Assembly (NCBI GenBank): GCA_022447185.1
Contig: JAKVAY010000037.1
Location: forward strand, 1 to 64,000
Source of the DNA: Fuerstiella sp.
GTDB taxonomy: Bacteria > Planctomycetota > Planctomycetia > Planctomycetales > Planctomycetaceae
DNA: 64,000 nucleotides
Reading direction: 5' to 3'
The notes beneath the pieces are model-generated. The model saw nothing but the letters and a program-made list of their open reading frames with translations, was not told where the DNA came from and searched no databases. Position 1 is the first letter of the stretch. Each line of letters begins with the position of its first letter. This document shows positions 47,935 to 57,033 of the stretch, piece by piece. The position numbers and the translations under genes were made by a program.

Positions 47935-48071
47935 GCAATCAGGTCTTATTGACTGATTTTGTGTGTTTTCCTCGACTCTGCGGCTGCTCTGAAGGGTTTA
48001 GCTCAGGACAGGATCGATAATATCCATCCTATCCAACGCAGGCCAGGATCTGACACGAGAAAGGCATCGCC

Positions 48072-49850
48072 GTGAGAATCGTTTATCTCGCCATCATTCC
48101 TGTCATGATTGCCACATCCGGAACCGCAGCCGAACGGTCCGCCAGCTCGGCTCGCACGACAACCGAAGTTGACCGGCTGATCTACGCCAATGATCCTGCC
48201 AGAAACATCGCCCGAATCGACGATGCAAATTTTCTGCGGCGAATCTCACTGGACCTGACCGGCCAACCCGCAACACCTGGAGAGATCACACGATTCGGGC
48301 TCAACCCTTCGTCTGAAAAACGAATCGAAGCAGTCGAACGGCTCCTGGAATCGCCGGAGTATGGTCAAAACTGGGCACGGTACTGGCGCGACGCAATACT
48401 GCTTCGGGCAACGAATGTTCGCTCCGGACTGGTCCGACAGCCATTTGAACAATGGATGGCTGAAAATCTGAACAGTAACCGTCCATGGGATCAGATTGTC
48501 GAAGAATTGTTAACTGCCACCGGGCAGGTCACCGACAACGGCGCAACGGCGCTGCTGTTCGCACATGAAGGCAAACCGGAGGAGGTGGCTGCCGAAGCTT
48601 CTCGTCTGTTCATGGGGATCCAGGTTCAGTGTGCCAATTGTCATGATCATCCGTGGGACCGCTGGAAACGTGAAGAGTTTCATGAACTGGTCGCATTCTT
48701 TCCGCGCGTCAGTGTGCGTCGAGACCGTTCGACGGATGATCGCACCGCTTTTGTTGTTGCATCGGTTAATGGTAATCAGCGGCGACGTCGGGGCATCTCG
48801 CAGTTTCTGCTGACGCGACTTGACAGGAATGGGGATGAGATAATTTCAAAGAAAGAAGCCCAGAAGTCACCGCTCCGACGACTGTTTTCCAACGATCGAA
48901 TCATGGAACGTATCGACAGAAACGGCGATGGAAAACTGACATTGGAAGAAATCAGAACTGCCGAGCCTCCCGGAAATAACCGTCCGGGTCAGGGAAGCGC
49001 AGAACATTATATGCCCGATCTGGAAAATCCGGCTTTGGAAGGAACCCGTGTCGATCCCGTGTTCTTTCTGAACGATCGCAAAATCGAGGCAGGTTCGGCC
49101 GATCTGGATCGCAGATCGGCTGCCGCCGACTTTGTGACCAGCCGAGGAAACCAATGGTTTGCAAAGGCCATCGTCAATCGAATGTGGGCAGAACTGACCG
49201 GAACAGCGTTCTATTCACCCGTGGATGATATCGGTCCGGATCGCGAAGCCAGTCAGGCCGCTGCGCTGGAAGCTCTCTGCAAAGGTTTCGTGAAGAGTCG
49301 ATATGACCTGAAGTGGCTGCTTAAGACCATTGTGGGGACAGATGTCTACCAACGTACGATCAGAACCGACGTTGAGGGATTCGCATACATGGAACCGGCT
49401 GTCCTGAGATCCGACCAGTTGTACGCAGTATTGTGTCAGTCCCTGGGAGTCGACGGGCTGCGACTGCCTGCCGAAGGTCGACGACGGTTTGACCGAGGAG
49501 ATCCTGGACGCAGTGCGATCGCAGCCACCTTTGGCTTTGACCCCTCAACACCACGAGACGAAGTAGTCGGCAGTATTCCTCAGGCGCTCTTTCTGATGAA
49601 TTCACCGCAAATCAACCAATTGATCAGCGAACGGAGTTCCGACAGTCCGATTGCCAGAATTCGACGAAGCGTGTCCTCGGACGAGGATGCTGTCCGAGAA
49701 TTGTATCTGACAGTTCTTGGAAGAGAACCAACCAAGGGCGAACTAGCCGTGTGCAGCGAGGTTCTGCAGGACACTGCCAACGCCTCCGAAGCAATGGAAG
49801 ACGTTTTTTGGGCGTTATTGAATTCCAGTGAATTTCGAACAAAGCGTTAG
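48072..49850 (+). CDS. DUF1549/DUF1553 exported protein with EF-hand loops
   Basis: 592 residues from a GTG start, with a signal peptide (VYLAIIPVMIATSGTAAE). Planctomycete-type DUF1549 with the conserved CANCHDHPWDRWKREEFHEL (C187-H191, a C-x-x-C-H motif) and a C-terminal DUF1553 part (NRMWAELTGTAFYSPVDDIG, VLRSDQLYAVLCQ, LFLMNSPQINQ). Between them are two EF-hand-like calcium loops, DRNGDEIISKKE (from about residue 251) and DRNGDGKLTLEE (from about 282). The usual N-terminal cytochrome-c-like domain of many relatives is absent. The DUF1501 partner gene follows, as is typical. The system's function is not established. Confidence 0.9.
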   Translation: MRIVYLAIIPVMIATSGTAAERSASSARTTTEVDRLIYANDPARNIARIDDANFLRRISLDLTGQPATPGEITRFGLNPSSEKRIEAVERLLESPEYGQNWARYWRDAILLRATNVRSGLVRQPFEQWMAENLNSNRPWDQIVEELLTATGQVTDNGATALLFAHEGKPEEVAAEASRLFMGIQVQCANCHDHPWDRWKREEFHELVAFFPRVSVRRDRSTDDRTAFVVASVNGNQRRRRGISQFLLTRLDRNGDEIISKKEAQKSPLRRLFSNDRIMERIDRNGDGKLTLEEIRTAEPPGNNRPGQGSAEHYMPDLENPALEGTRVDPVFFLNDRKIEAGSADLDRRSAAADFVTSRGNQWFAKAIVNRMWAELTGTAFYSPVDDIGPDREASQAAALEALCKGFVKSRYDLKWLLKTIVGTDVYQRTIRTDVEGFAYMEPAVLRSDQLYAVLCQSLGVDGLRLPAEGRRRFDRGDPGRSAIAATFGFDPSTPRDEVVGSIPQALFLMNSPQINQLISERSSDSPIARIRRSVSSDEDAVRELYLTVLGREPTKGELAVCSEVLQDTANASEAMEDVFWALLNSSEFRTKR

Positions 49851-49978
49851 AACACTGGTTTCAAAACCATGGACTGACGACTCATGCAGAACAATTTGAT
49901 GAATCTTGAGGTCGTCAGGATTCCAGTTTCATTGTTTGATTGATTCCGTATCGCAGCAGCATTAATCGGAGCGCGGTG

Positions 49979-51259
49979 ATGAGTATCCATTTCGTAGACC
50001 AGATCAGTGTCTCAGACAGCCATTTTACTCGGCGACGTGCTCTCCAGTTGGTCTCCGGCGCTGCAGTTGCCGCCGGCACTTCGGGCTTCCAGGAACTCAT
50101 GGCCGATCAGGCAGAGTCACTCCGCCGCGAAGGTCGCTCGATGATCCTGCTGTGGATGCGGGGCGGGCCGAGTCAGTTCGAAACACTGGACCCAAAGCCG
50201 GGTACGGAGAATGGCGGTCCCACTGAAGCCATCGAAACATCTGTGCCAGGGATCCGGATCGCCGACAATTTTCCTCAGTTAGCAAAAGTCATGGACGATA
50301 TTGCCATCATTCGTTCTATGACAAACAAGGAAGGCAGTCATCCTCGTGCGACCTACCAGATGCATACTGGTTATCTGCCTGCAGGCAGCGTCAGGCACCC
50401 TTCGCTGGGTTCGTGCGTCACACAGCAACTGGGTGATCCTGAAAGTGAGTTACCATCTTTCGTGTCAATCGGAAGTACTCTGGGGGCGGGGTTCCTTGGC
50501 ACGGACTATGAACCTTTCGTCGTAGGCAATCCTGGACAATTGCCGGCTAATGTCGCCCTGCCGACATCCCGGGATCGCTTCACCCGCCGCCGGAGACTTC
50601 TGCAAAAACTGGAAACTGAGTTCTCTGAGTCCGGTACGGAACAGCTTGTCAAATCGCACCAGGCGGTCTATAGCAAGAGTGCTCGCCTGGTACTCAGTCC
50701 TGATGTGAAAGCATTTGATATCGCGGATGAGAGCAGCAGTCTTCGCAGTCGCTATGGTGAAGACAGCTTTGGTCGAGGCTGTCTGCTGGCCCGCCGCCTG
50801 GTCGAACGCGGTGTGACATTTATTGAAGTCCGTTCCGGCAACTGGGATACCCACCAGAACAACTTCGAGCAGTGTGCCGGCAACGCCAACGTTGTCGATC
50901 CTGCCACCGCAACACTGATCGCGGACCTCAAGGATCGCGGCATGCTTGATCGAACGCTGGTTGTCTGGATGGGAGAATTTGGTCGCACGCCAAAAATCAA
51001 TCCTCGAAATGGTCGCGATCATTATCCTCGTGTGTTCAGCGCGGCAATTGCCGGAGGTGGAATCAGGGGCGGACAGGTGTATGGAGCATCGTCGGCAAAT
51101 GGAACGTCTGTGGAACATTCCCCGGTCACCGTTCATGACCTGTTCCGCACTATATGCCGTTCAATGAATGTCGACGCAAACCACGAAAATATCAGCCCGT
51201 TGGGTCGCCCGATGAAAGTTGTCGATGGCGGTGAAGCAATTCCCGGATTGCTGTCGTGA
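49979..51259 (+). CDS. DUF1501 exported protein
   Basis: About 426 residues from ATG 49979 with a twin-arginine signal (FTRRRALQLVSGAAVAAGTSG). DUF1501 motifs: LLWMRGGPSQFETLDPKPG, ADNFPQLAKVMDDIAIIRSM, SHPRATYQMHTGY, and GEFGRTPKINPRNGRDHYP near the C-terminus, a metal-site-like segment as in alkaline-phosphatase-superfamily relatives. Always paired with a DUF1549/DUF1553 gene in planctomycetes, as here. Periplasmic; possibly a hydrolase or sulfatase-like enzyme, but this is inference. Confidence 0.92.
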   Translation: MSIHFVDQISVSDSHFTRRRALQLVSGAAVAAGTSGFQELMADQAESLRREGRSMILLWMRGGPSQFETLDPKPGTENGGPTEAIETSVPGIRIADNFPQLAKVMDDIAIIRSMTNKEGSHPRATYQMHTGYLPAGSVRHPSLGSCVTQQLGDPESELPSFVSIGSTLGAGFLGTDYEPFVVGNPGQLPANVALPTSRDRFTRRRRLLQKLETEFSESGTEQLVKSHQAVYSKSARLVLSPDVKAFDIADESSSLRSRYGEDSFGRGCLLARRLVERGVTFIEVRSGNWDTHQNNFEQCAGNANVVDPATATLIADLKDRGMLDRTLVVWMGEFGRTPKINPRNGRDHYPRVFSAAIAGGGIRGGQVYGASSANGTSVEHSPVTVHDLFRTICRSMNVDANHENISPLGRPMKVVDGGEAIPGLLS

Positions 51260-51650
51260 GTTGACCACTGGAATTTCGAATCATTCGCTTACTTAACAGT
51301 CCTGAGGCGGCCATGCATTTAGGCGCCAGCCATTGCACCGTCCTGCTGTAAACAAACTTTCAGCAGTTCTGGACCGCAGGCAATGCCTTCAACTCGTGGC
51401 AGTCGGAGCTACAACCATGCACTTTGCTGTCACTGCAAAGACCTGAAGATCCCGATCGACCGTGCAGAAGTACCACTCACGACAAACAAGGATCACATTG
51501 TTCAAGAAACCGGCAGCGCAACCGCTCCTCTCGTTAAAGTTGGCCACATCACCTTTCGGTCGAGCCTCCTGCCAAACTTCAGACGAACTCCAACACTTCG
51601 ACTGTCGATAAGCACATCAGGAAACTCTGACCTGGTATGGACGGCGACTG
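51260..51650. other. Spacer after the DUF1501 gene
   Basis: 391 bases with no gene I can defend. A 110-codon frame from 51383 overlaps the next gene and has no coding character. Confidence 0.3.
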
Positions 51651-52043
51651 ATGAATGCCCGAATTTTACTCCTGATGCTTGTCACAGGCCTGTTCGTGAC
51701 TGCATGGAACGGTGATCAGGCGTCCAGACAGGAGTATCTTGCACAACAATTGCACCAACGGCCGGCGTCGACAGTGGTCCGCACCAGCAACGATCGAATC
51801 ACAAGCAACAGTCCACTGGCCGCTGGACACATGCAAACGTCGATCCGAAACGAGCGGCATGTTGTGACTCCGTTTCGACCGGATGGAATGGTGGACGGCG
51901 ACTATCGCGCTGTCAGTGAGACGGGTGCCACATTTGAACTGAAAATCGACAACAGCACGAATGCCGGATCGCGGGACTTTTATGTCGCTGATTCGCCAGC
52001 TGGGACTCGCTGGTATTTCGTGCGAATCAATTCGTCCAACTGA
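51651..52043 (+). CDS. Small exported protein, unknown
   Basis: 130 residues with a likely signal peptide (ARILLLMLVTGLFVTAW) followed by a polar chain. The second half (TFELKIDNSTNAGSRDFYVAD ... RWYFVRI) looks like a small beta domain. No family recognised. Upstream signals are weak, so this is a probable but not certain gene. Confidence 0.5.
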   Translation: MNARILLLMLVTGLFVTAWNGDQASRQEYLAQQLHQRPASTVVRTSNDRITSNSPLAAGHMQTSIRNERHVVTPFRPDGMVDGDYRAVSETGATFELKIDNSTNAGSRDFYVADSPAGTRWYFVRINSSN

Positions 52044-52184
52044 ACGCCCGCTTACCGGCAGAACGCTACCATGCGGGGGCGACACTTCCACTTCCCGGCG
52101 CTCCCGCGGGTCGCTCAAAAATGCGACTATAGCAAACAAACGTTGACCGTTTGCAGTACTGAGTGAACTGTCGTTCTGAGCAGT

Positions 52185-52742
52185 TCAGTTGAGAATCTTT
52201 GACGTGTCAGCGACGACCTGTCGAATCGCTTCCTCACTCAGTTTGCCCTTCGCAAAAGCGTGATTGCTCATCACGTCATTATCCACCCACATCATCACGG
52301 TGACATCGGAATCTTCGTGGATGTAATACCTTCGCGGGCCGACCGACTTTCTGAACGTCGTCAACGGCGTATACGAGAGCTTCATTTCCTTCGCCGTTGC
52401 CACAAGCGACGCTTGATGGTCTCGTGGCTGATCGCTCAACAGCACCACAAATGCCGCCATCCGATATTTTTCGTAGTTCCTGCCGACAACTTCATCAATC
52501 TGTTTGATCAATCTCTTAACATCATCGTCCATAGTGCGGGTGAAAATACTGACGACCGGTCGAAAACCGTACTGACACTTGTAGCACAAATTTTTTCCTG
52601 CGTTCGGTCCTGTCACGTCGCTAACGTAGAACGCGCCCGGCGAATCGCCGACCTGAAGTCCCGATTTGAATTCTGCCGCCGCGGCAGTACTCGCAACCAA
52701 CATCAACATCGACAAAACACAGATACCGACAATCTTTTTCAT
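52185..52742 (-). CDS. Exported redoxin-fold-like protein
   Basis: 185 residues: signal peptide (KKIVGICVLSMLMLVASTAAAA), a segment LQVGDSPGAFYVSDVTGP that recalls the start of redoxin domains, then a C-x-x-C in LCYKCQYGFRPVVSIFTR, and later YYIHEDSDVTVMMWVDNDV. It is likely a periplasmic thioredoxin-like protein; the C-x-x-C lies where a redox motif would be expected. No partner is adjacent. Confidence 0.75.
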   Translation of the reverse strand: MKKIVGICVLSMLMLVASTAAAAEFKSGLQVGDSPGAFYVSDVTGPNAGKNLCYKCQYGFRPVVSIFTRTMDDDVKRLIKQIDEVVGRNYEKYRMAAFVVLLSDQPRDHQASLVATAKEMKLSYTPLTTFRKSVGPRRYYIHEDSDVTVMMWVDNDVMSNHAFAKGKLSEEAIRQVVADTSKILN

Positions 52743-53499
52743 CTGATTCTCCTGGACGTCGGGGCCCGGTATGAAACGGTTCAGGTCGGGCTAGAGGTGC
52801 CCCACTCCAAGGGAAGCAGGGGCGAGTGAAGGGCATGATTTTTCGACGTGCAAGCACTCATGGCGACGGAAAAACACGAACGAGATGACAAGGACCGCAC
52901 CTAACCGCTCGAATTCACTCAGTTTATCGGTACTCAGAGAATTCACAAACCGTGTTTGAAGTGAACGACAGACGACAAATTGCCTGGTGTGCGGACGTCA
53001 GGGTTACCTGCCGCGAAACACTCGTCATATCAACCGGCTCCGCAGCACGGGACCGGTACCCAGAGATCTGGAAGAGTTTAATTATTGCACGAGTCAGTCC
53101 CGGGCAGTTGGAAACCAGCGACACGATTCTTCCGACAACGGACGGAATTGGGAGGACGTCTGACAGCGAGATGCAGTTTTGGGGACGTGGTCATTTTACT
53201 AACTTTATCCACCGGCATCCGTTTATCCATCAGCATCCGGAGGACGCCGACAAGTACAACGCTGAACCAATTGTTCTCACACCCTCAGGAATTTCGTGGC
53301 TCCATACATCAGAGGGATGAAATCACGGTCGAACTGATTCGGGTTCTCAACTGATATTCACGATGCAGGTTTGATCCTGCTTGACGACATGTCTTGACGT
53401 CCTAAATTGTCCGAGTTCTGTCGCGAGTCTGCATCGCATTCCTGTCGGGCGTTGATCCCCGTAACCGGCGTGTTCCTTTCATCTGATGACTGAAATCCA
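52743..53499. other. Long spacer before nusB
   Basis: 757 bases without a gene I would defend. A GTG-initiated frame at 52952-53320 (122 codons) lacks a ribosome-binding site and any motif and was not called. No RNA-gene signature (tRNA, SRP, tmRNA, RNase P) recognised. Confidence 0.3.
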
Positions 53500-53952
53500 A
53501 TGCCACGCCGTACTGACGCCCGAAAAACTGCACTGCAGATGCTTTACCTGATCGACCTGAATCCGGATACCTCTTTGCAACAGATGCACCGTACGATTGA
53601 AGAAAATTTACCAAATGCAGAACTCTCGGAGTTCGCTGAGCAACTTGTATCTGGTGTGCGCACCCATCTGCCCGCCATCGACAAACTGATCGAGGATACT
53701 TCACAGAACTGGCGAATCGAGCGAATGGCTCCGACGGACCGTAATGTGATGCGACTCGCGGTATTCGAAATGCATCACCTGGGGACACCATCACCGGTAG
53801 CAATCAATGAAGCGGTGGAACTGGCAAAGGAATTCGGTTCCGCCAATTCTGCTGCGTTTGTCAACGGCATCATCGATCGTCTGACTCCGGAATCACTAAA
53901 ACCTCGTCCTTCATCAGAACCCCACGAAACTGAAAACGAAAATTCCAGCTGA
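53500..53952 (+). CDS. nusB: Transcription antitermination factor NusB
   Basis: RNA-binding protein that with NusE controls rRNA antitermination. 150 residues; N-terminal basic start PRRTDARKTALQMLY, all-helical core with ENLPNAELSEFAEQLVSGV, IERMAPTDRNVMRLAVFEM and the final AINEAVELAKEFGSANSAAFVNGIID, all diagnostic. ATG at 53500. No ribH upstream, unlike many bacteria. Confidence 0.95.
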   Translation: MPRRTDARKTALQMLYLIDLNPDTSLQQMHRTIEENLPNAELSEFAEQLVSGVRTHLPAIDKLIEDTSQNWRIERMAPTDRNVMRLAVFEMHHLGTPSPVAINEAVELAKEFGSANSAAFVNGIIDRLTPESLKPRPSSEPHETENENSS

Positions 53953-53973
53953 GTGCGACTGTAGACGGAATCG

Positions 53974-53991
53974 GGACGGGGAATCCCGTCC
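53974..53991 (+). terminator. Hairpin after nusB
   Basis: GGACGGG (53974-53980), loop GAAT, CCCGTCC (53985-53991): 7-bp G/C-only-rich stem 21 bases after the nusB stop. No T-run follows, so termination is likely but not certain. Confidence 0.45.
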
Positions 53992-54065
53992 GTAGCTGGC
54001 GTTCGATCTGTGACCTGTTAGTCTTTGGTGTGAAAAATGCTGCTAAAAGAAGGGATCTTCACCAC

Positions 54066-54401
54066 GTGACGATCTTCAGCAAAATCATAAATCGCGAAAT
54101 CAAAGCAGACATTGTTTATGAAGATGACTTGTGCTTGGCGTTCCACGATGTCAACCCACAAGCCCCCGTGCATGTTCTGCTGATTCCCAAGAAACCCATC
54201 GAGTCACTGGATGCCTTCGACGATTCTGACGCCATGCTGGCTGGCCATTTGCTGTTAAAAGTTCCTCAAATCGCAGCGACTCTGGATCTGGCTGACGGCT
54301 ACAGAACCATCATTAACACCGGTCACAATGGTGGTCAAACCGTATTTCACCTTCACATTCACATCATGGGCGGTCGCAGCCTGACGTGGCCTCCCGGTTG
54401 A
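54066..54401 (+). CDS. HIT-family (HINT-like) nucleotide hydrolase
   Basis: About 111 residues; histidine-triad protein with IFSKIINREI, DIVYEDDLCLAFHDVNPQAP and the catalytic HLHIHIMGGR. Hydrolyses purine phosphoramidates in characterised HINT proteins; the cellular role is unclear. A GTG at 54066 gives the family-typical start; a GTG at 54030 would add 12 residues. Confidence 0.92.
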   Translation: MTIFSKIINREIKADIVYEDDLCLAFHDVNPQAPVHVLLIPKKPIESLDAFDDSDAMLAGHLLLKVPQIAATLDLADGYRTIINTGHNGGQTVFHLHIHIMGGRSLTWPPG

Positions 54402-54485
54402 TTTATTCAATCGACGATATCATGGTTGTCCTGGCTTAAAGTTCCAGGCACCGCACCCTGAATACTCAGTAGAAAATTCCTCCAG

Positions 54486-55505
54486 ATGACATTCTTCAAT
54501 TCAATTTTTCCGTTGCTGTCAGTGACACTTACAGGACTTCTTTTCGCCGGTACTTCAGCGGTGGCCAACGACCCGCCGGGTATGACCATGGCGACGGCAG
54601 CAACGAACTATCTGAATTCACTGTCTGACGAACACAAGGCAATCACAACATTCGATTTTGACGATGCGGAACGGGTCAACTGGCATTTCATTCCCCGTGA
54701 CCGCCTGGGACTGGGCCTGTGGGATCTTGATGGCAAAGCTCTGACCAATGCAGAAACGCTTGTGGCAACCGGCCTCACGACCGCCGGATATCAAACATCA
54801 CTGGAAGTCCGCAGTTTGGAAGAAGTCCTCTACCTGTTTGAATCTGGTGACGAAGCAGAGCGTCGTAAGAAAAGACATCCGCACCGATACTACATCAGCA
54901 TCTTCGGCGATCCGGCACAGGATGCCGTGTGGGGCTGGCGTTTCGAGGGTCACCATCTGTCACTGAACTACACCGTGAAGGGTGGCGAGATCCTTAGTTC
55001 CACGCCCGAATTCTTCGGAGCAAACCCGGGACTCATCGATGCCGGCCCGGGACGCAGCCTGCGAGTGCTGGGACGTCGTGAAGACCTTGCCCGGGCCATC
55101 CTGAAAGCCGCATCGCCCGGTGACGAGAAAAAACTCCGGCTGTCCACAGAGGCACCAAAAGACATCAGAGGGGCCGGCGCTGCCCAGCCGGAAATCGATG
55201 AACCTGAGGGATTGGCTTTTGCCAGGATGAACCCGGAGCAACAAAAACTGATGAAAGACCTTATCGGCGAATATCTGGCGGCGATGCCGGCAAGCGTCGT
55301 TGCAAAACGCACAAAAGAAATCCACAACGCCGGCATCGACAACGTTCATTTCGCGTGGCGGGGTGGGTCCGAAATCAATGAACCCCATCACTACGTGGTC
55401 CAGGGCCCAACTTTTGTCATTGAATACAACAATACGCAGAATCAGGCGAATCATGTGCATTCGATTTGGAGGAGTCTCGGCGGCGATTTCAATATCCCCC
55501 GGTAA
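54486..55505 (+). CDS. DUF3500 exported protein
   Basis: 339 residues with a signal peptide (FPLLSVTLTGLLFAGTSAVA). Family segments: WHFIPRDRLGLGLWDL, YYISIFGDPAQDAVWGWRFEGHHLSLNYT and STPEFFGANPG, matching the DUF3500 pattern. Its final VEYNN-like IEYNNTQNQANHVHSIWR resembles the family end. Exported to the periplasm; function unknown. Lies upstream of an M16 peptidase pair on the same strand. Confidence 0.8.
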   Translation: MTFFNSIFPLLSVTLTGLLFAGTSAVANDPPGMTMATAATNYLNSLSDEHKAITTFDFDDAERVNWHFIPRDRLGLGLWDLDGKALTNAETLVATGLTTAGYQTSLEVRSLEEVLYLFESGDEAERRKKRHPHRYYISIFGDPAQDAVWGWRFEGHHLSLNYTVKGGEILSSTPEFFGANPGLIDAGPGRSLRVLGRREDLARAILKAASPGDEKKLRLSTEAPKDIRGAGAAQPEIDEPEGLAFARMNPEQQKLMKDLIGEYLAAMPASVVAKRTKEIHNAGIDNVHFAWRGGSEINEPHHYVVQGPTFVIEYNNTQNQANHVHSIWRSLGGDFNIPR

Positions 55506-55565
55506 CCGCTGTTCCGAATCTGAATTTTGTAAATTCCGGCCGACTCTGCGCGAGATTCCTTTCAA

Positions 55566-56828
55566 ATGACACATTCGCAGATATCGACTCAGGTACTCAG
55601 CAACGGAGTGACGGTTGTTCTTGAACAAATGGCCGACGTACAGTCCGCTGCAGTGACGGTCCTGCAGCCCGCCGGAAGTGTCTATGATTTACCTGGCAAG
55701 TCTGGTACGGCGGCCCTCCTGTCCGAACTGCTGACTCGCGGTGCCGGCGATTATTCGACTCGCGAGTTGTCCGCCGCTCTGGATAATCTCGGCGTTCAAC
55801 GCAGCGTCTCCCCGGGACTGAGCCATTTGACGCTGTCGGCTGCAACGACTGCCGACCGCATCAATGACACGGTCCCGCTGCTTGCTGCTATGATGACGTC
55901 TCCCCATCTGTCTGACGAGCACTTTGCTCCCGCACAGGATCTTGTACGGCAGGCACTGCACGCACTGGAAGATGAACCACAACAGCGACTGGGACAGTAC
56001 CTGCGACGCTGCAGCTATGACGCTCCATGGGGAAATCCATCCAGTGGAACGCTGACGGATGTTGACAACATCACGTGTAATGACGTTCGACAACATTTCA
56101 ACACATATGCGAGCCCACAGGAAACGATCATCGGTGTCGCAGGTAAGATTTCGTCGACAGAGATTTGCGACGCCATGGAATCCTCTTTTGGTTCGTGGAC
56201 CGGTGGCAACGGCGCAGACATCCAGACATCTCCGTGTGATTCCTCCCCCCGTCATATCAATCACGAATCAGCCCAGACCCACATTGGTCTTGCATGGCCC
56301 AGTGTTCCGTACGGTCACGAACGTTATTTTGATGCGTGGGCGGCGGTCGGCATTCTCAGTGGCGGCATGAGTTCCCGGCTCTTCACAAACGTCCGTGAAA
56401 AACGAGGCCTGTGTTACTCCGTATCTGCATCACTCAACACACTGAAGAATGAGGCAAGGGTATTTGGTTATGCGGGAACGACCACCGAACGTGCCCAGGA
56501 GACGCTGGAGGCCACGGTGGCAGAAATCCGTGGACTTCATAAAGGCCTTACGATTGATGAACTTCGACGCTGCCAGGCTCAGGCCAAAAGTTCCCTGATT
56601 ATGCAGCAGGAGTCGACCATGTCACGGTCGTCGTCACTTGCTCGTGATACCTGGCATCTGGGCCGGGTGCTCATGCCGGAAGAGATACGGAACTGCATTG
56701 AAAAAATTACGGTCGAAGACGTCCGGAACTACACACTGGAGTATGCCCCAAAAGAAATTGTGCTGGTCACGATCGGACCGGAGCCGCTAAATGCAGACTG
56801 TCTCCGGACTGTGACGACGGCCGTGTAA
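55566..56828 (+). CDS. M16-family peptidase homologue, probably non-catalytic
   Basis: 420 residues with the M16 two-domain layout and the C-terminal SREKRGLCYSV-type segment (TNVREKRGLCYSVSA). The zinc-binding H-x-x-E-H of active M16 peptidases is missing: the corresponding position reads LLSELLTRGAGD. Such inactive partners pair with an active subunit, here the next gene, to form a heterodimer like mitochondrial processing peptidase. No signal peptide; cytosolic. Confidence 0.88.
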   Translation: MTHSQISTQVLSNGVTVVLEQMADVQSAAVTVLQPAGSVYDLPGKSGTAALLSELLTRGAGDYSTRELSAALDNLGVQRSVSPGLSHLTLSAATTADRINDTVPLLAAMMTSPHLSDEHFAPAQDLVRQALHALEDEPQQRLGQYLRRCSYDAPWGNPSSGTLTDVDNITCNDVRQHFNTYASPQETIIGVAGKISSTEICDAMESSFGSWTGGNGADIQTSPCDSSPRHINHESAQTHIGLAWPSVPYGHERYFDAWAAVGILSGGMSSRLFTNVREKRGLCYSVSASLNTLKNEARVFGYAGTTTERAQETLEATVAEIRGLHKGLTIDELRRCQAQAKSSLIMQQESTMSRSSSLARDTWHLGRVLMPEEIRNCIEKITVEDVRNYTLEYAPKEIVLVTIGPEPLNADCLRTVTTAV

Positions 56829-57033
56829 AATGTGTCATCATTTTCTGATAATGCAGCAATGAGTGTGACCGATCTGTATTTTCAGAAATGGAACCGGTTC
56901 TCGAAGCGGGTCCATTCCTCAATTCACCGTTGACAAGACAGTCACAACCTGGTGCATCTCTGGTTGGAACTTCTCTGCCATTTCGATGATTCAAACCCTG
57001 TCGGACCGAAGCGCCGACCGACGGACACTACCA

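Noticed and set aside
51383-51715. 110-codon frame upstream of the small exported protein
   Set aside because: No coding character and it overlaps the better supported gene in another frame.
52952-53320. 122-codon open frame read as a gene
   Set aside because: GTG start without a ribosome-binding site, no recognisable motifs, and no helpful context; likely a chance frame.
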